A program made the translations under genes and the position numbers. Source: Curtobacterium sp. A7_M15 (lineage in GTDB: Bacteria; Actinomycetota; Actinomycetes; Actinomycetales; Microbacteriaceae). Taken from it: a DNA stretch of 33,182 nucleotides. Shown here piece after piece: positions 7,714 through 15,272 of the stretch. The stretch spans positions 1-33,182 of the forward strand of contig NZ_JAUZED010000033.1 in assembly GCF_030705415.1 (NCBI RefSeq), in the 5' to 3' direction. Under the pieces are notes generated by a model that was given only the letters and a program-made list of their open reading frames with translations, did no database searches and was not told where the DNA came from. How positions within the stretch are numbered: the first letter of the stretch is position 1; every line of letters starts with the position of its first letter.

Positions 7714-7719
7714 ACGCTA
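7714..7719 (-). promoter_or_regulatory. -10 box of the ansP promoter, likely leaderless
   Basis: TAGCGT on the minus strand ends 7 nt before the ATG at 7706. Confidence 0.5.
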
Positions 7720-7883
7720 CAGGTGTGCTGAACCGGGGTGGCACACAACGATGCGAGTCTCCTGGAAAGTAACGAGCCGGTCACGATGTCGATCCCCGCT
7801 CTGGTGGGCGACACGCCGTGATCGGGGTACGACTGCGCCGGGTTTCCGGCGGACCTGGATTCGCGATGGGGGACAACCGTCGA

Positions 7884-7889
7884 TAGCGT
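7884..7889 (+). promoter_or_regulatory. Possible -10 box of the betaine transporter operon
   Basis: TAGCGT fits TANNNT and lies just upstream of a small hairpin. No clear -35 is visible, and its distance of about 240 nt from proV implies a long leader. Confidence 0.35.
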
Positions 7890-7970
7890 TGAACGTCCCT
7901 TCAGGGGACACCGACGATCAGGACGCGTCCACCGCAGCAGCACGGCGGGGGCCGTACGGTCGGCCGGACC

Positions 7971-7993
7971 GGGGTCGTCCCGAGTACGACCCC
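7971..7993. repeat. 8-bp inverted repeat in the putative proV leader
   Basis: GGGGTCGT (7971-7978) and ACGACCCC (7986-7993) flank a 7-nt loop. It could be an RNA hairpin in the leader or a protein-binding site. Confidence 0.5.
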
Positions 7994-8128
7994 CGCGTGC
8001 GTGATCGCTCGCCCTGCGCCCCCGCGCGGGCTCGACGCGGTGCCGCCGAACACGGTGCCGGGCGACCCGTCCGCAACCACCGGTACCGCTGTGCGCCGTT
8101 TCGCGCCGCGGTCCCGCGAGGAGCACCG

Positions 8129-9508
8129 TTGACCATCGCACCACCCCAGGACCGGCGTGCCGTCACGCCGGACCACCCCGCCGACGTCCCGGCCGTGCGC
8201 GTGCACGGCGCCTACAAGGTGTTCGGCCGCCGACCCGGCGAAGCGGTCCGCCGCCTCGCCGCCGGCGCAACCCGTGACGAGGTCCGTGACCTCGGTTCGG
8301 CCGCCGTCATCGACGCGTCCTTCGACGTGCGCCCCGGCGAGATCTTCGTCGTCATGGGCCTTTCCGGCTCGGGCAAGTCCACCCTCATCCGCATGCTGAA
8401 CGGGCTGCTCGAGCCGACTGCCGGAACCGTCGAGATCGGCGGCCGGACCGTCACCAAGGCGACGCCGACGGAGATCCGGGAGATCCGCCGCACGAGTGTC
8501 TCGATGGTGTTCCAGCACTTCGCGCTGCTGCCGCACCGCACGGTGCTCGAGAACGTCGCCTACGGTCTCGAGGTCAACGGCGTGGACAAGACCACCCGGC
8601 TCGCCAAGGCCCGCGAGGTCATCGGCCTGGTCGGGCTCGACGTCTGGGCCGACGCCAAGCCGGACGAGCTCTCCGGCGGCATGCAGCAGCGCGTCGGCAT
8701 CGCCCGCGCCCTCGCCGCCGAGACCGACGTCCTGCTCATGGACGAGGCGTTCAGCGCCCTCGACCCGCTCATCCGCCGCGAGATGCAGGAGCAGCTCGTC
8801 GACCTGCAGCAGCGTCTCGGCAAGACCATCGTGTTCATCACGCACGACCTCAACGAGGCGATGTTCCTCGGCGACCGCATCGCCGTGATGCGCGACGGCC
8901 GGATCGTCCAGATCGGATCGCCGGAGGACATCCTCACCGACCCGGCGAACGACTACGTCGCCCAGTTCGTGCAGGACGTCGACCGCGCCCGTGTACTCAC
9001 CGCGTCCAGCGTCATGGAACCCGCTCGTGCCGCCGTCCCGCTGACCGTCGGGCCGCGCGGCGCACTCCGGACCATGCGCGACCTGCAGACGGCCGCGGTC
9101 TTCGTGACCGGACGTGGCCGGAAGCTCGAGGGCTGGGTCCGCGACCGGCACGTCATGCGCCAGGTCAAGGCGGGCGACACGAACCTCGACGCCATCGTCA
9201 ACTCCGAGTACGCCCGGGTCGCACCGGACACGGCGCTCACCGACCTGTTCGAACTCGCGGTGGAGTCGCCGCTGCCGATCGCCGTCGTCGACGACGAGGG
9301 GCGCCTGCTCGGGGTGGTCCCGCGCGTCACGCTGCTCGCCGCCCTCGGCAACGTGCCCACGGCGACGATGCCGATCCCGGTGCTCGAGCCGGTGACCCGC
9401 ATCAGTGATTCCGACATGGACTCGACCCTCGCCGCGACCGGCGAGACGCCGGCCGTCACGGACGAGCCCGGCCCCGGCGAGCCCGTCACCGAAGGAGACC
9501 ACGCATGA
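8129..9508 (+). CDS. proV: Glycine betaine/proline ABC transporter ATP-binding protein
   Basis: This 459-residue ATPase energises osmoprotectant import. The N-terminal part has the extra KVFGR segment typical of ProV/OpuAA. Walker A is GLSGSGKS (77-84), the Q-loop [11 protein letters not shown], the signature LSGGMQQ (181-187), Walker B LLMDE (202-206) and the switch His is in ITHDL. Two CBS modules follow (about 285-400), which in this family sense ionic strength or nucleotides. The TTG at 8129 is chosen because GAGGAG at 8118-8123 is ideally spaced and the upstream extension has no ribosome site. It overlaps the permease gene by ATGA. Confidence 0.94.
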   Translation: MTIAPPQDRRAVTPDHPADVPAVRVHGAYKVFGRRPGEAVRRLAAGATRDEVRDLGSAAVIDASFDVRPGEIFVVMGLSGSGKSTLIRMLNGLLEPTAGTVEIGGRTVTKATPTEIREIRRTSVSMVFQHFALLPHRTVLENVAYGLEVNGVDKTTRLAKAREVIGLVGLDVWADAKPDELSGGMQQRVGIARALAAETDVLLMDEAFSALDPLIRREMQEQLVDLQQRLGKTIVFITHDLNEAMFLGDRIAVMRDGRIVQIGSPEDILTDPANDYVAQFVQDVDRARVLTASSVMEPARAAVPLTVGPRGALRTMRDLQTAAVFVTGRGRKLEGWVRDRHVMRQVKAGDTNLDAIVNSEYARVAPDTALTDLFELAVESPLPIAVVDDEGRLLGVVPRVTLLAALGNVPTATMPIPVLEPVTRISDSDMDSTLAATGETPAVTDEPGPGEPVTEGDHA

Positions 9509-10494
9509 TCACCCCCGGCACGAACTCCTTCGGCGACTTCCACCTGCCGCTCGGCACCTGGGTCGCAGCGATCGTCGACTGGATCACCACCTACCTCTCC
9601 GGCTTCTTCGACGTCGTCCGCTACGTCTTCACGTGGATGGACGCCTGGATGGAGTACTTCCTCTCCACGCCGCCGTTCTGGGTGGTCGTCGCGATCCTCG
9701 TGGCGCTGGCGTTCGTCGCGAAGGGCTGGAAGCTCGCGCTCGGCGCCGCCGTCGGTCTGCTCTTCATCGTGAGCGTCGGCCAGTGGACGAACGCGATGGA
9801 CACCCTCGCGCTCGTGATCGTGGCGGCGGGCCTCGCCGTCGTGTTCAGCATCCCGCTCGGCATCTGGGCCGCCCGCTCGGACACCGCCAGCCGGATCATC
9901 CGCCCGGTGCTCGACTTCATGCAGACCACGCCGGCCTTCGTGTACCTCATCCCGGCGCTGCTCCTGTTCCGCGTCGGCGTCGTGCCCGGCATCGTCGCGA
10001 CGATCGTCTTCGCGATGGCCCCGGGCGTCCGGCTCACCGAGCTCGGCATCCGCGGGGTCCCTGGCGAGGTCGTCGAGGCCGGTGCCGCGTTCGGGTCGAG
10101 CCCGTGGCGCATCCTCCGCCAGATCCAGCTCCCGCTCGCCAAGGCCAGCATCATGGCCGGGGTCAACCAGGTCATCATGCTGTCGCTCTCGATGGTCGTC
10201 ATCGCGGGCATGGTCGGCGCCGGGGGACTCGGCGAGCAGATCGTCGCCTCGCTGAACCGCATCGACGTCGGTCTCGGCGCGGAGGCCGGCCTGTCGGTCG
10301 TGGTGCTGGCGATCCTGCTGGACCGCCTGACCGCAGCGCTCGGCGGCGACTCGACCCGCGCCTCCCGGATCTTCGGACGGAAGCGGAAGCCGACCGCGAC
10401 CGCGACGCCGAACGCCGTGACCGCCCAGACCGCCGCCACGCCGGACGGGCCCGGCGCGACCGCCGCCACCGACCGCCAGACCGTCGACGCGTGA
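9505..10494 (+). CDS. proW: Glycine betaine/proline ABC transporter permease
   Basis: This 329-residue inner-membrane permease has an N-terminal region with an amphipathic segment and then about six to seven helices. The ProW-type coupling loop is ELGIRGVPGEVVEAGAAFG, with the conserved EA-x3-G. The C-terminal tail (about 290-329) is Ala/Thr-rich, low complexity, and probably dispensable for transport. The start overlaps proV by 4 nt (ATGA), so translation is coupled. The product forms the translocation path with ProV and receives substrate from the lipoprotein encoded next. Confidence 0.94.
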   Translation: MITPGTNSFGDFHLPLGTWVAAIVDWITTYLSGFFDVVRYVFTWMDAWMEYFLSTPPFWVVVAILVALAFVAKGWKLALGAAVGLLFIVSVGQWTNAMDTLALVIVAAGLAVVFSIPLGIWAARSDTASRIIRPVLDFMQTTPAFVYLIPALLLFRVGVVPGIVATIVFAMAPGVRLTELGIRGVPGEVVEAGAAFGSSPWRILRQIQLPLAKASIMAGVNQVIMLSLSMVVIAGMVGAGGLGEQIVASLNRIDVGLGAEAGLSVVVLAILLDRLTAALGGDSTRASRIFGRKRKPTATATPNAVTAQTAATPDGPGATAATDRQTVDA

Positions 10495-10508
10495 GGAAGG
10501 ACCACCCC

Positions 10509-11453
10509 ATGAAGCGCAACCGCACCCCCACGAACCGCGCGACGAGCGCGAAGCGATCGATCGCGGCCGCAGCCCTCGCCGCCGCCACCGCCCTCGGCCT
10601 GTCCGCCTGCATGCCGCCCGGCTACTACGGCGCGACCGGCACGCTCGACAACGGCGACCAGAAGTCGATGCACGTCGTCGTCTTCAACGGCTGGGACGAG
10701 GACACCGCGGCCAGCTACCTCTGGAAGTACGTCCTCGAGCAGAAGGGCTACGACGTCCAGCTCACCAACTCCGACGTCGCGCCCGCGTACACGGGCCTCG
10801 CCTCCGGTGACTACGACGTGGTGTTCGACACCTGGCTGCCGAACACGCACAAGGAGTACATGGACACGTACGGCAAGGACCTCGAGGACCTCGGCGCGTG
10901 GAACGAGCAGGCGTCGCTCGAACTCGCCGTCCCGGAGTACTCGGACATCGACTCGATCGACGAGCTCGCGTCCAAGGCCTCGGACTTCGGCAACAGGATC
11001 GTCGGCATCGAGCCCGCCGCCGGTGAGACGAAGGTCGTGCAGGACGAGGTGATCCCGCAGTACGGCCTCGGCGGGATGGACTTCGTCACGAGTTCGACGC
11101 CGGCGATGCTCGCCGACCTCAAGGCCGCGATCGCGAAGAAGCAGGACGTCGTCGTGACGCTGTGGCGTCCGCACTGGGCGTACGACGCCTTCCCGATCAA
11201 GGACCTGGAGGACCCGAAGGGCGCCCTCGGCGGGAACGAGGAGATCCACACCATCGCGAAGCGCTCCATCGAGGACGACTTCCCGACGGCATCGAAGTGG
11301 ATGCGGGACTTCGAGATGGACTCCGACACGCTCTACTCGCTCGAGAACGCGCTCGTGAACAGCGGTGCGAAGACGAGCGAGTACCCCGCGATCACCGAGA
11401 AGTGGGCATCCGAGCACCGCGACTACGTGGACTCGCTCACGTCGACGAAGTAG
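10509..11453 (+). CDS. proX: Glycine betaine-binding lipoprotein of the ABC transporter
   Basis: This 314-residue secreted substrate-binding protein of OpuAC/ProX type has a basic N-terminus and an Ala-rich signal. The lipobox LSAC gives lipidated C34. Mature-domain hallmarks are FNGWDEDTA near the start, the DVVFDTWLP hinge segment and VTLWRPHWAY, whose Trp and His belong to the aromatic cage that binds the quaternary ammonium group. The ATG at 10509 follows a GAGGAAGGA ribosome site, 14 nt after the permease stop. It completes a three-gene importer for glycine betaine, proline or a related compatible solute. A palindrome (copy B) follows 15 nt after the stop. Confidence 0.94.
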   Translation: MKRNRTPTNRATSAKRSIAAAALAAATALGLSACMPPGYYGATGTLDNGDQKSMHVVVFNGWDEDTAASYLWKYVLEQKGYDVQLTNSDVAPAYTGLASGDYDVVFDTWLPNTHKEYMDTYGKDLEDLGAWNEQASLELAVPEYSDIDSIDELASKASDFGNRIVGIEPAAGETKVVQDEVIPQYGLGGMDFVTSSTPAMLADLKAAIAKKQDVVVTLWRPHWAYDAFPIKDLEDPKGALGGNEEIHTIAKRSIEDDFPTASKWMRDFEMDSDTLYSLENALVNSGAKTSEYPAITEKWASEHRDYVDSLTSTK

Positions 11454-11464
11454 CGGGCACTCCC

Positions 11465-11500
11465 AGGAGGCGCGGTGCCGGCCCGGCCCCGCGCCGCCCG
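11465..11500 (+). repeat. Intergenic palindrome, copy B (degenerate)
   Basis: Left half AGGAGGCGCGG (11465-11475) and right half CCGCGCCGCCCG (11489-11500) match the family except for substitutions that weaken the outer stem. The inner GGCGCGG/CCGCGCC pairs perfectly. It lies just after the importer operon, and no T-tract follows. Confidence 0.55.
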
Positions 11501-11557
11501 CGGTGCAGATGGGGGCCGCCCTGAAAGACGCCAGTCGTCCGTTGCTTCGATGGGGCG

Positions 11558-12724
11558 ATGGACATCCTCCTCCGGCTCCTCGTCGCGACCGGTGTCGCGT
11601 TGCTCACCACCGCAGCCGCCGCGCTGGTCCTCCACCTCGCCCTCCGCGCGATCGCGCGCCGGGAACGCTGGGCGGGTGTGCTCTCCCGGCGCGCGAAGCA
11701 CCCCTTCCGCACCGAGCTGCTCGTCGTGCTGCTCTGGGTCGCGTGGGTGACGAGCGTCCCGGACCGACCGGACGACTTCCCGTGGCGCGCACCGGTGTCG
11801 CACGGCTTCCTCATCGCCACCATCGCCGCCGGCACCTGGCTCGCGTGCCAGATCGCGATCTTCCTCGAGGACCTCGGCCTGCACCGCTTCCGCATCGACG
11901 TCCCGGACAACCGCCAGGCCCGACGCATCCGCACGCAGGTGCTCGTGATCCGACGGCTGACCGTCGCGGTGCTCGTCATCATCGGCGTCGGCGCCATCCT
12001 GCTCACCTTCCCCGGGGTCGAGGCAGCCGGGGCGAGCGTGCTGGCGTCGGCGGGGCTCATCTCCGTCATCGCCGGGCTCGCCGCGCAGTCGACGCTGGGC
12101 AACGTGTTCGCCGGCATGCAGCTCGCGTTCTCCGGCTCGATCCGTGTCGACGACGTCGTCGTGGTGGAGCAGCAGTGGGGACGCATCGAGGAGATCACGC
12201 TGACCTACGTCGTCGTGCACCTGTGGGACGACCGACGGTTCGTGCTGCCCTCGACCTACTTCACGAGCACGCCGTTCGAGAACTGGACCCGGACCAACAG
12301 CGAGCTGCTCGGTGCCGTCGAGTTCGACCTCGACTGGCGCGTCCGGCCGGGGGAGATGCGGGCCGAGCTCGACCGCATCCTCGACCGCACCGAACTCTGG
12401 GACCGACGGGTGAAGGTGCTGCAGGTCACCGACGCGGTACAGGGTTCCGTGCGCGTCCGCGTCCTCGCGACCTCGCACGACGCGCCGTCACTGTTCGACC
12501 TGCGCTGCTACATCCGCGAGGAGCTCGTCGACTGGATCCAGCGCACCCACCCCGACGCACTGCCGGTCCAGCGGGTGCTGATGGTGGACGAGGTCGCTGC
12601 GCCACGACGGCGCGCGGCGTCGACCGCGGCGGACTCCGCGCTGTTCACACCGGACCAGGACGACCGTGCGGCGCTCTTCACGGGGCCGATCCAGACGTCC
12701 GGCATCCCGCAGTCGGAGCGCTGA
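11558..12724 (+). CDS. MscS-family mechanosensitive channel
   Basis: This 388-residue membrane protein has about four N-terminal helices (about 5-25, 47-65, 80-105, 130-150). The pore-lining helix is Gly/Ala-rich (GASVLASAGLISVIAGLAAQ), followed by the MscS beta domain (STLGNVFAGMQLAFSGSIRVDDVV, then GRIEEITLTYVVV). The C-terminal alpha-beta part covers about 250-350. MscS channels release solutes during hypo-osmotic shock. Its position 104 nt after the betaine importer pairs solute uptake with solute release. A TTCGAT ends 6 nt before the ATG and might be a weak leaderless promoter. The protein is longer than E. coli MscS (286 residues) because of additional N-terminal helices and a polar C-terminal tail. 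Confidence 0.92.
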   Translation: MDILLRLLVATGVALLTTAAAALVLHLALRAIARRERWAGVLSRRAKHPFRTELLVVLLWVAWVTSVPDRPDDFPWRAPVSHGFLIATIAAGTWLACQIAIFLEDLGLHRFRIDVPDNRQARRIRTQVLVIRRLTVAVLVIIGVGAILLTFPGVEAAGASVLASAGLISVIAGLAAQSTLGNVFAGMQLAFSGSIRVDDVVVVEQQWGRIEEITLTYVVVHLWDDRRFVLPSTYFTSTPFENWTRTNSELLGAVEFDLDWRVRPGEMRAELDRILDRTELWDRRVKVLQVTDAVQGSVRVRVLATSHDAPSLFDLRCYIREELVDWIQRTHPDALPVQRVLMVDEVAAPRRRAASTAADSALFTPDQDDRAALFTGPIQTSGIPQSER

Positions 12725-12745
12725 CCGGTCCGGACGGACCAACAG

Positions 12746-12780
12746 GGACGGGAGACGCGGTAGCACCGCGCCTCCCGTCC
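12746..12780 (+). repeat. Intergenic palindrome, copy C (possible terminator)
   Basis: Arms of 16 bp (12746-12761 and 12765-12780) with one mismatch surround a 3-nt loop, core GGGAGACGCGGT / ACCGCGCCTCCC. It starts 21 nt after the MscS gene stop and is followed by TGATG, not a T-tract. Confidence 0.75.
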
Positions 12781-12801
12781 TGATGTCGGTCGAGCCGCGA
12801 C

Positions 12802-12993
12802 CTACGGCTGGCGGGCCTTGATCGCTCGGTCGTCCTCGACGACCGTCCCGATCGCGACGATCGTCGTGGCGAGCCACGCCACCCACGTCAACGCGAGGCG
12901 CCAGTCGCGCGGACCCTGCCGGGTGGTCTGGACCACGCTGTAGCCGCTGATGATCGAACTCCACACCGCACCGCTGAACATGAACTTCCGCAC
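12802..12993 (-). CDS. Small membrane protein, 63 residues
   Basis: I do not recognise a named family. The sequence starts MRKFMFSGAVWSS and has two hydrophobic stretches, about residues 5-20 and 33-53, joined by a basic loop (RQGPRDWR). It ends in a charged tail (VEDDRAIKARQP). The GTG at 12993 is chosen because a strong GAGGAGGAA ribosome site lies just upstream; the longer frame beginning at 13020 would bury that site. It is divergent from the SLC13-like permease gene. The strong ribosome site and clean membrane topology make it a believable gene. Confidence 0.65.
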   Translation of the reverse strand: MRKFMFSGAVWSSIISGYSVVQTTRQGPRDWRLALTWVAWLATTIVAIGTVVEDDRAIKARQP

Positions 12994-13086
12994 GGGTTCC
13001 TCCTCTGGTCGTCCCGTCAACGCTACCGGCCGCTACATTGGAGCGCCGCCGGTCACCCCGCCGGTCCCGCAGTTCGAGGAGTCAGC

Positions 13087-14238
13087 GTGCGCCAGGCCGT
13101 CATCGGCGGAGTCCTGCTCGTGGTCGGCGCGCTGTGCGTCGCCCTCGGGCTGCTCCCACTGTCCGACCTCGCCGAGCTCGCCGACCGGGTCGTCCCGGTA
13201 CTGGCGTTCGTGCTCGGCCTCACCGTCGTCGCCGAGCTCGCGGCCGACGCCGGGGTCTTCGACCGGCTCGCCGACGTCGCCGCCCGCGTCGGGGGCGGTC
13301 GCACGATCGGACTCTGGGGAGCCGTCGTCGTGCTCGCGGTCCTCTGCACCGTGTTCCTGTCCATCGACACCACGGCGGTGCTGCTCACCCCGATCGTCAT
13401 CACACTCGCCCGTGGGGTCGGACTCCCGCCGATGCCGTTCGCGCTGACGACCGTGTGGCTCGCGAACACCGCGTCGCTGCTGCTGCCGGTGTCGAACCTG
13501 ACGAACCTGCTCGCCGTCGACCGGATCGGACTCGACGGGCCGATCCCGTTCGCGGGGCTCATGGTGTGGGCGGCGCTCGCCGGAGTGGTGGTCCCGTGCG
13601 CGGTGCTCCTCGTGGTGTTCCGCGGCAAGCTCTTCGGTCGGTACACGCCCGTGTCCGTGCGGGCCGCGACCGATCCGGTGTTCTTCTGGTCGGCGTCGGC
13701 GGTGCTCGTCGCCCTCGTGGTCGCCCTGACCGCCGGCGTGACCGTGTGGATCGCCGCGATCGCCGCGGCCGTCGTGCTCGTGGTCGTCGCGGCCTTCCGG
13801 GCGCCGTCGGAGCTCAAGCCGTCGCGTGTGCCGTGGTCGACGCTCGTCTTCGCGGCAGGGCTGTTCGTGGTCGTCGAGACCCTGCACACGACGGGGATCA
13901 CCGATCCGATCGTGGCAGCGCTGTCGGGCGGCACCGGCACGGGATCGCTCCTGGCCCTGGGGGGCGCGGGCGCGGTGGCGGCGAACGCCATCGACAACCT
14001 GCCCGCCTACCTGGTCCTCGAGCCGGCGGCCGGGCACGAGGCCCTGCGCTACGCGGCGCTCCTCGTCGGCGTCAACGCCGGTTGCCTCATCACGCCGTGG
14101 GCATCGCTCGCGACGCTGCTGTGGCACGCGCGGTTGTCGTCCGAGGGCGTCCACCTGTCCTGGGGGCGGTACATGGCGCTCGGGTGCGTCGTGGCGCCGC
14201 TCACCGTCGTCGCCGGTGTGCTCGCGCTGCGGATCTAG
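13087..14238 (+). CDS. SLC13/ArsB-like membrane permease
   Basis: This 383-residue integral membrane protein has about 10-11 helices and resembles the ion-transporter superfamily that contains ArsB, NhaD and divalent-anion transporters. Family-like features are the two hairpin regions: VFLSIDTTAVLLTPI and later NAIDNLPAYLVLEP, each with a polar D-T/D-N motif after a helix break, and the NTASLLLPVSNLTN loop. The transported ion cannot be assigned; no arsenic regulator or arsenate reductase gene is nearby. The GTG at 13087 follows GAGGAG at 13076-13081. The gene ends tail to tail with corA, sharing the four bases CTAG. Confidence 0.88.
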   Translation: MRQAVIGGVLLVVGALCVALGLLPLSDLAELADRVVPVLAFVLGLTVVAELAADAGVFDRLADVAARVGGGRTIGLWGAVVVLAVLCTVFLSIDTTAVLLTPIVITLARGVGLPPMPFALTTVWLANTASLLLPVSNLTNLLAVDRIGLDGPIPFAGLMVWAALAGVVVPCAVLLVVFRGKLFGRYTPVSVRAATDPVFFWSASAVLVALVVALTAGVTVWIAAIAAAVVLVVVAAFRAPSELKPSRVPWSTLVFAAGLFVVVETLHTTGITDPIVAALSGGTGTGSLLALGGAGAVAANAIDNLPAYLVLEPAAGHEALRYAALLVGVNAGCLITPWASLATLLWHARLSSEGVHLSWGRYMALGCVVAPLTVVAGVLALRI

Positions 14239-15206
14239 AGCCAGTCCTTCGACTTGAAGACCCGGTAGAGCACGAGGGACGTCGTGACGATGAGGCCGAG
14301 CGAGAGCCACAGCCCGCTCCAGTGGCTCTCGCCCGGGAACGTGACGTTCTGCCCGAAGAAGCCCGTGATGGCCGTCGGGATGGCGATGATCGCCGCCCAG
14401 CTCGTCACCTTCTTCATGACCGTGTTCTGCCGGTTCGACGCCAGGTTGAGGTTGGTGTCGAGGACGCTCGACACCGCGTCGCGCAGCTGGTCGACGGAGT
14501 CCCTGATCGTCACCAGGTGGTCCTCGACGTCGCGGAAGTAGGGGCGGATGCCGTCCGAGATCGTCTCGGCGTCCCCGTGCAGCAGGGACGCGACGCTGTC
14601 CCGGGTGGGGACGACCTGGCGGCGGAGGACGGCGAGCGCCTTGCGCAGGCGGAACGACCGTCGCTGGATCTGCTTCTCGCGCGGGTTGCCGTGCCCGAAG
14701 AGGTCCTCCTCGAGCTCGTCGATCCGGCGCTCGATGTCCTCGATCGCGGTCGTGGCGTGGTCCGTCACCGCGTCGAGCAGCCCCCACATCAGCCAGGGGA
14801 CGCCGTGGTCCGCGATGTCGGTGTTCGCGCTCAGTCGGCGCTCGACGGCACCGGTGTCGACGTCGGCGCCGTGGATCGTGACGAGGGCGCGCTCCGTCAC
14901 AAAGGCCTTCACCTCGTGCGTGGTGAGGTCGCCCGCGTCGTCGAGACCGCCCACGTCGTAGACGACCAGGAAGAGGCTGTCGCGGTACCGGTCGAGCTTC
15001 GGGCGCTGCCCTCGTTCGACGGCGTCCTCGACGGCGAGCGCGTGGATCCCGAGCTCGGTCTCGACCTGCTCGAGGTCGGAGGCCTCGGGATCGGTGTAGT
15101 CCACCCACACGAACGTGTCGTCCTCGGCGACGAGGTCGGAGATCCGGTCGACCGGGAAGTCCTGTTCCGCCGCGGTGCCGTTCCGCCACGCCCGTGTCAT
15201 GACCAT
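14235..15206 (-). CDS. corA: CorA-family divalent cation transporter
   Basis: This 323-residue protein has the CorA layout: an N-terminal alpha/beta cytoplasmic domain, a long stalk helix (about 160-265) and two C-terminal membrane helices. The selectivity motif, normally GMN, is GQN here (ITGFFGQN), followed by an acidic loop TFPGESHW. The C-terminus ends in basic residues (FKSKDWL) as expected. Magnesium or another divalent ion is the likely substrate, though the variant motif leaves the specificity open. The ATG at 15206 is supported by TAGGCT ending 6 nt upstream. It is separated from the upstream same-strand gene by a hairpin (15224-15255). Confidence 0.88.
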   Translation of the reverse strand: MVMTRAWRNGTAAEQDFPVDRISDLVAEDDTFVWVDYTDPEASDLEQVETELGIHALAVEDAVERGQRPKLDRYRDSLFLVVYDVGGLDDAGDLTTHEVKAFVTERALVTIHGADVDTGAVERRLSANTDIADHGVPWLMWGLLDAVTDHATTAIEDIERRIDELEEDLFGHGNPREKQIQRRSFRLRKALAVLRRQVVPTRDSVASLLHGDAETISDGIRPYFRDVEDHLVTIRDSVDQLRDAVSSVLDTNLNLASNRQNTVMKKVTSWAAIIAIPTAITGFFGQNVTFPGESHWSGLWLSLGLIVTTSLVLYRVFKSKDWL

Positions 15207-15212
15207 GGGTCG

Positions 15213-15218
15213 AGCCTA
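15213..15218 (-). promoter_or_regulatory. -10 box of the corA promoter, likely leaderless
   Basis: TAGGCT on the minus strand ends 6 nt before the ATG at 15206. Confidence 0.55.
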
Positions 15219-15223
15219 GTGAG

Positions 15224-15255
15224 ACGGCCGACCCCGGAACCCCAGGGTCGGCCGT
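15224..15255 (-). terminator. Hairpin after the large membrane protein gene
   Basis: A perfect 11-bp stem (ACGGCCGACCC with its complement, arms 15224-15234 and 15245-15255) has a 10-nt loop and lies 17 nt after the stop of the 15273-17732 gene. It lacks a T-tract, like the other candidate terminators here. Confidence 0.6.
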
Positions 15256-15272
15256 GCACGCGGTGCGTGTCC

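Larger units (their letters stand above)
7707..8128. other. 422-bp gene-free region between ansP and the betaine transporter operon
   Basis: The short open frames here lack ribosome sites and family resemblance, so I call no gene. The region holds the ansP -10 box and a TAGCGT at 7884-7889 that could start the transporter operon. A GTCCC-N5-GGGAC hairpin lies at 7895-7909, and an 8-bp inverted repeat GGGGTCGT/ACGACCCC lies at 7971-7993. If the promoter is right, the operon has a leader of roughly 235 nt. I could not match it to a known riboswitch. Confidence 0.5.

Noticed and set aside
7717..7911. A 64-codon minus-strand frame in the ansP-proV interval
   Set aside because: It has no ribosome site, no membrane or domain pattern, and covers the ansP promoter.
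7896..8128. A known riboswitch (for example the c-di-AMP type) before the betaine operon
   Set aside because: I could not find the conserved core sequences by eye, so only a possible structured leader is reported.
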